Origin: Thermovirga lienii DSM 17291
GTDB lineage: Bacteria; Synergistota; Synergistia; Synergistales; Thermovirgaceae
Assembly: GCA_000233775.1 (NCBI GenBank)
Contig: CP003096.1
Coordinates: 1,903,775 to 1,967,774, forward strand
DNA length: 64,000 nucleotides
Direction of reading: 5' to 3'
Shown: positions 61,594-64,000 of the stretch, piece after piece
Layout: every line of letters starts with the position of its first letter
Numbering within the stretch: position 1 is the stretch's first letter
Program-made: the position numbers and the translations under genes
The notes under the pieces: model-generated
The model's input: only the letters and a program-made list of their open reading frames with translations
Told to the model about the DNA's origin: nothing
Database searches by the model: none

Positions 61594-62742
61594 CTATTGA
61601 CTTTTGTTGACTTTTATTTTGTTTCTTTTTACTATCTCTAAAGTTTTAAGTGCTATATCCCGTCCTGCAAAGGGGCGGGATATTTTTTTTGCCGTCTCTG
61701 AAAGTCTCTTCATCTCTTGGAACGAAGAGAGTATCATGTTCGCCTTTGATGCGGCCCTTCTGTATTCGAACAGGACCCTTGCTGCTTGTCTGTCCAAAAG
61801 ATAGTCGCTGTTTCTCTGTTCTTGGCCGGGTATTGGGTCCGTCAATATTATGGGTTTACCCATGCACAAAAGTTCGGAGGTTGAAAGGCCGCCAGGTTTC
61901 ATAAAGACTAAGTCGCTGGAAGCGTAATAGTCTATTATGTTGTCCACGAACCCCTTCACTTCCACCCTTGAAATATCTTCCCACTGGCTTGAAAGTTTCT
62001 GAAAAAGTTTTTCGTTATTGCCGCATATCACCGTTATCAGGGCATCTGTGTCTTTGTAGAGGGATACTAGGACCTCCTCGATGGGGCCCACACCAATGCC
62101 GCCTCCCATCACCAGAATGTGGCTAGCCTTGCTGTCTATGCCCAGTTTTACCCTGCCTTCCTCCTTACTTGGGGGGGATGAATAGATGGGATCAACGGGT
62201 ATGCCCGTTAGAAAGATCCTTTCAGGCTCCAGGTCATCGGCAAGACACTGTTCCAAAGTCTCCTCTGATGCCACAAACCAGGCATAAAATGCAGGATTAC
62301 GATGGAAAACATGGCTCAGGAAATCGGTGTTAACGTAGCAGACTGGAATTCGGTCTTTAAATTTATCCAGCACAACCTGGGAACCGAAAAAATGGGTGAA
62401 TAAGACAGCATGGGGGGCGAAGTTTTCAAGTTCATCAAGGAGGCTTGCGGTGTTAACCTTCTCAGTCAGTTCAGCAAGGGTGGCGAGAACTCCATCCCTT
62501 GCTGAGGGGTTATCCATGGTATCGTAAAAGTACCCCCACAGTTGGGGCATTTTCCTAACTAGCTCCAAGTACGACCTGGTGTATATGCCCCTTACTATGG
62601 GAGAGTAGAAGGAAAGGGTATCCAAGCACAAAACCTCTACATCTGGAGACACCGTGCCAAACCATTTAGCAAGAGCTTTTGCTGCCGTCTTATGTCCCGT
62701 TCCTACCGAAGCATACAATATAGCTACCCTTATCTTAGTCAT
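61594..62742 (-). CDS. MGDG-synthase/MurG-like glycosyltransferase (GT28)
   Basis: About 382 residues from the ATG at 62742; an ATG 6 nt upstream is too close to the ribosome site. ILYASVGTGHKTAAKAL is the N-terminal donor-side motif. The C-terminal UDP-sugar site has MGGGIGVGPIEEVL and FMKPGGLSTSELLCMGKPIILTDPIPGQEQRN. Relatives include diacylglycerol glucosyltransferase UgtP and plant MGDG synthase, so a glycolipid product is likely. It is coupled to the DHH gene 12-18 bp upstream. Confidence 0.9.
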   Translation of the reverse strand: MTKIRVAILYASVGTGHKTAAKALAKWFGTVSPDVEVLCLDTLSFYSPIVRGIYTRSYLELVRKMPQLWGYFYDTMDNPSARDGVLATLAELTEKVNTASLLDELENFAPHAVLFTHFFGSQVVLDKFKDRIPVCYVNTDFLSHVFHRNPAFYAWFVASEETLEQCLADDLEPERIFLTGIPVDPIYSSPPSKEEGRVKLGIDSKASHILVMGGGIGVGPIEEVLVSLYKDTDALITVICGNNEKLFQKLSSQWEDISRVEVKGFVDNIIDYYASSDLVFMKPGGLSTSELLCMGKPIILTDPIPGQEQRNSDYLLDRQAARVLFEYRRAASKANMILSSFQEMKRLSETAKKISRPFAGRDIALKTLEIVKRNKIKVNKSQ

Positions 62743-62760
62743 ATACATCCCTCTTTCAGT

Positions 62761-63753
62761 CTAATCTTTTATGCCCTTCAAAAGATCCCCTAGAGTGGGC
62801 CCTGCGCTCTGCTCTTGTTCCTTTACGGCCTTGATAGCCGACTGTAAGGAATCCTTTATAAGCTCCTCGCTGTAGTTAGGAGGAAAGTAGAGGGCGGCTG
62901 CGTCAGCATGTCCACCTCCTCTTACCTTTCTTCCATCTTTTAGAAGTCCTACAATGCGTCCTGCCAAGGCATTCCTGCTTCTGAGGGAGACGCTCCAATC
63001 TCCCTGGGGTCTTCTGTTGGCCACCGCTACCAGAAGAGGAGGATTTTCCATCTTGTCCAGAACTAGCCCGCAAAAGTCCGATACGTCACCAAACTCCAAA
63101 ATATTCGGCTTTACGAACATCAGGTCCTTGTCTGCTCCAGATATCTCCTCTAAGGCCCTCTTGAAGCGTTCTTCCTGCATCTTCACGAATTGGGTGGTAC
63201 CTTCATGTTCCCAGCGGGCCAATTTAGGGCTTGGATCCGCAGCAAGCCTGGCAAAGAGGCTGTAGGGCCCGCACATGGTTATGTAGGCCTGCCATAATCG
63301 GCTCTCTGGAATCTTTCCTATCCACAGGTCCCTGTCGTTGGCAATCTCCACCAAACCAGCAAGGTCTTCCTTTATCTTACCCTTCAAAAAATCTCTCTCT
63401 GACAACCATTCGAAATAAACCTTAGCGGCGCACATAGAGGTATCGACCATTGCCCACGGTCTTTTAGGAAACCTTTCCTCAGTGGTCTTGTGATGATCGA
63501 AAAAAACTGGCTCTGAAGGAAGCTCAAATTCCTTATCTAGCATATCCACCGTTTGGGTACGCTGGCAGAAAAGGTCAAGCACCACAAAGTTTTCTTTCTT
63601 TTTCAAGCATTCCACCACAAGGTTATCCACATCTCCATAGCCTGTTAGGCTTACTTTTATCAAATATCCATTATTAAAGTATCTGTGCCATGCAACAGCC
63701 GCAGCAGTCACTCCATCCAGATCAGTATGGCTTATTATGTGTATAACTTTCAT
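62761..63753 (-). CDS. DHH-family phosphoesterase
   Basis: About 330 residues from the ATG at 63753 (GGGGTG upstream); an earlier in-frame ATG at 63840 has no ribosome site. HTDLDGVTAAAVAW, FVVLDLFCQ and the DHH motif FFDHHKTTEE are present. A later GGGHADAAALYF is the DHHA1 glycine-rich segment. Such enzymes cleave oligoribonucleotides, cyclic dinucleotides or pAp. It has no attached domains. Given two GGDEF proteins in the window, a dinucleotide-degrading role is possible but unsupported by position. Confidence 0.87.
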   Translation of the reverse strand: MKVIHIISHTDLDGVTAAAVAWHRYFNNGYLIKVSLTGYGDVDNLVVECLKKKENFVVLDLFCQRTQTVDMLDKEFELPSEPVFFDHHKTTEERFPKRPWAMVDTSMCAAKVYFEWLSERDFLKGKIKEDLAGLVEIANDRDLWIGKIPESRLWQAYITMCGPYSLFARLAADPSPKLARWEHEGTTQFVKMQEERFKRALEEISGADKDLMFVKPNILEFGDVSDFCGLVLDKMENPPLLVAVANRRPQGDWSVSLRSRNALAGRIVGLLKDGRKVRGGGHADAAALYFPPNYSEELIKDSLQSAIKAVKEQEQSAGPTLGDLLKGIKD

Positions 63754-63832
63754 ATGAAACACCCCAGCATCCAAAAATGGCATATTTACGTTTAAATCAT
63801 ACACCAAACCTAACGTGAGGAAAAAAAAAATT

Positions 63833-63841
63833 TTATCCACA
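63833..63841 (+). promoter_or_regulatory. DnaA box at the right edge
   Basis: A perfect TTATCCACA, followed within 25 nt by inverted near-copies TTGTGGAAAA and TTGTGGATTT. It lies in the leader of the minus-strand DHH gene. Confidence 0.6.
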
Positions 63842-63991
63842 GTTGTGGAAAATTTGTGGATTTTTCACAAGACCCCTTCTTTTCTGATAGGTCAATTTTG
63901 GTCATCCACTCATGCCAATATGGAAAGTTCAAAAATTTCCTTCTTTGCTGCTTATTTTTTTCCACATAATTTATTCCCATATCTGTGAATA

Positions 63992-64000
63992 TGTGGATAA
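63992..64000 (-). promoter_or_regulatory. DnaA box, reverse orientation, at the last base
   Basis: TGTGGATAA on the plus strand is the exact complement of TTATCCACA. Confidence 0.6.

Larger units (their letters stand above)
63754..64000. other. AT-rich intergenic region with DnaA boxes at window edge
   Basis: 247 bp with no gene. It holds the perfect box at 63833-63841, an A-tract at 63821-63830 and a perfect reverse box at 63992-64000. Such clusters upstream of dnaA usually mark oriC. The next gene is not in the window. Confidence 0.6.

Noticed and set aside
1-64000. CRISPR arrays, tRNA and rRNA genes
   Set aside because: I looked for regularly spaced repeats, tRNA arms with TTCRA and CCA context, and rRNA motifs and saw none.

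Overview
The window reads as chromosome of an anaerobic, amino-acid and organic-acid using, probably diderm bacterium. The gene content (TamB/AsmA-like export protein, sulfide-dependent Thi4 thiazole synthase, Na+-coupled transporters, two diguanylate cyclases, ATP-type PEP carboxykinase, rsmG-parA-parB close to parS and DnaA boxes) would suit a Synergistota genome. That placement is inference from content, not from a marker gene.

Layout. 1-4300: the 5' part of a MurJ-type flippase, a small sigma-70-like factor, an intact IS256-family element and a decayed ISNCY-type element. 4366-11290: an AT-rich catabolic operon on the minus strand with a near-consensus promoter: isocitrate-lyase-superfamily lyase, CaiB/BaiF CoA-transferase, HMG-CoA-lyase-like lyase, two-subunit aconitase-family hydratase and a sodium:solute symporter. 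It looks like a route for a branched C5/C6 dicarboxylic acid. 11413-19320: aromatic amino acid synthesis, with pheA on the plus strand running tail to tail into trpEGDCFBA on the minus strand. The trp operon is preceded by a leader peptide with three adjacent Trp codons and a complete attenuator. 19284-25112: a chemoreceptor, an amino-acid-type binding protein, and an EmrAB-like efflux pair in which both genes carry a frameshift. 25114-27460: TPP riboswitch, thiC and thi4. 27477-33026: NhaC-type antiporter, PilZ protein, two GGDEF proteins and a B3/B4-domain protein. 33041-34437: second IS256-family copy with a 9-bp target duplication. 34533-37133: a coiled-coil PD-(D/E)XK-like protein and malic enzyme. 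37306-41912: an AT-rich larA-larE-larB-larC cluster for a nickel-pincer 2-hydroxyacid racemase, preceded by truncated GntR and TctB genes. 42349-49603: nitroreductase, Wzz-like protein, Sir2, DMT transporter, BioY, pckA, YigZ, HIT protein and AtpZ-like protein. 49638-53470: parB, parA, rsmG, a PPC-domain protein, a staphylococcal-type nuclease, then DnaA boxes and two parS sites. 53650-63753: TamB-like protein, threonine dehydratase-like enzyme, HAD phosphatase, cysteine-desulfurase-like protein, a membrane polyferredoxin, an MGDG-synthase-type glycosyltransferase and a DHH phosphoesterase. 63754-64000 again carries DnaA boxes, so the right edge probably abuts oriC or dnaA.

The best-supported regulatory system is the trp attenuator. 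A promoter embedded in the 3' end of the chemoreceptor gene drives a 26-residue leader with Trp-Trp-Trp, followed by five RNA segments that can pair in two exclusive ways. The most interesting metabolic unit is the branched-dicarboxylate cluster. The lar cluster and the catabolic cluster are both visibly AT-richer than the trp, thi and par regions, which suggests separate acquisition. Two near-identical IS256 copies in direct orientation bracket about 30 kb that includes the catabolic cluster and the trp operon.
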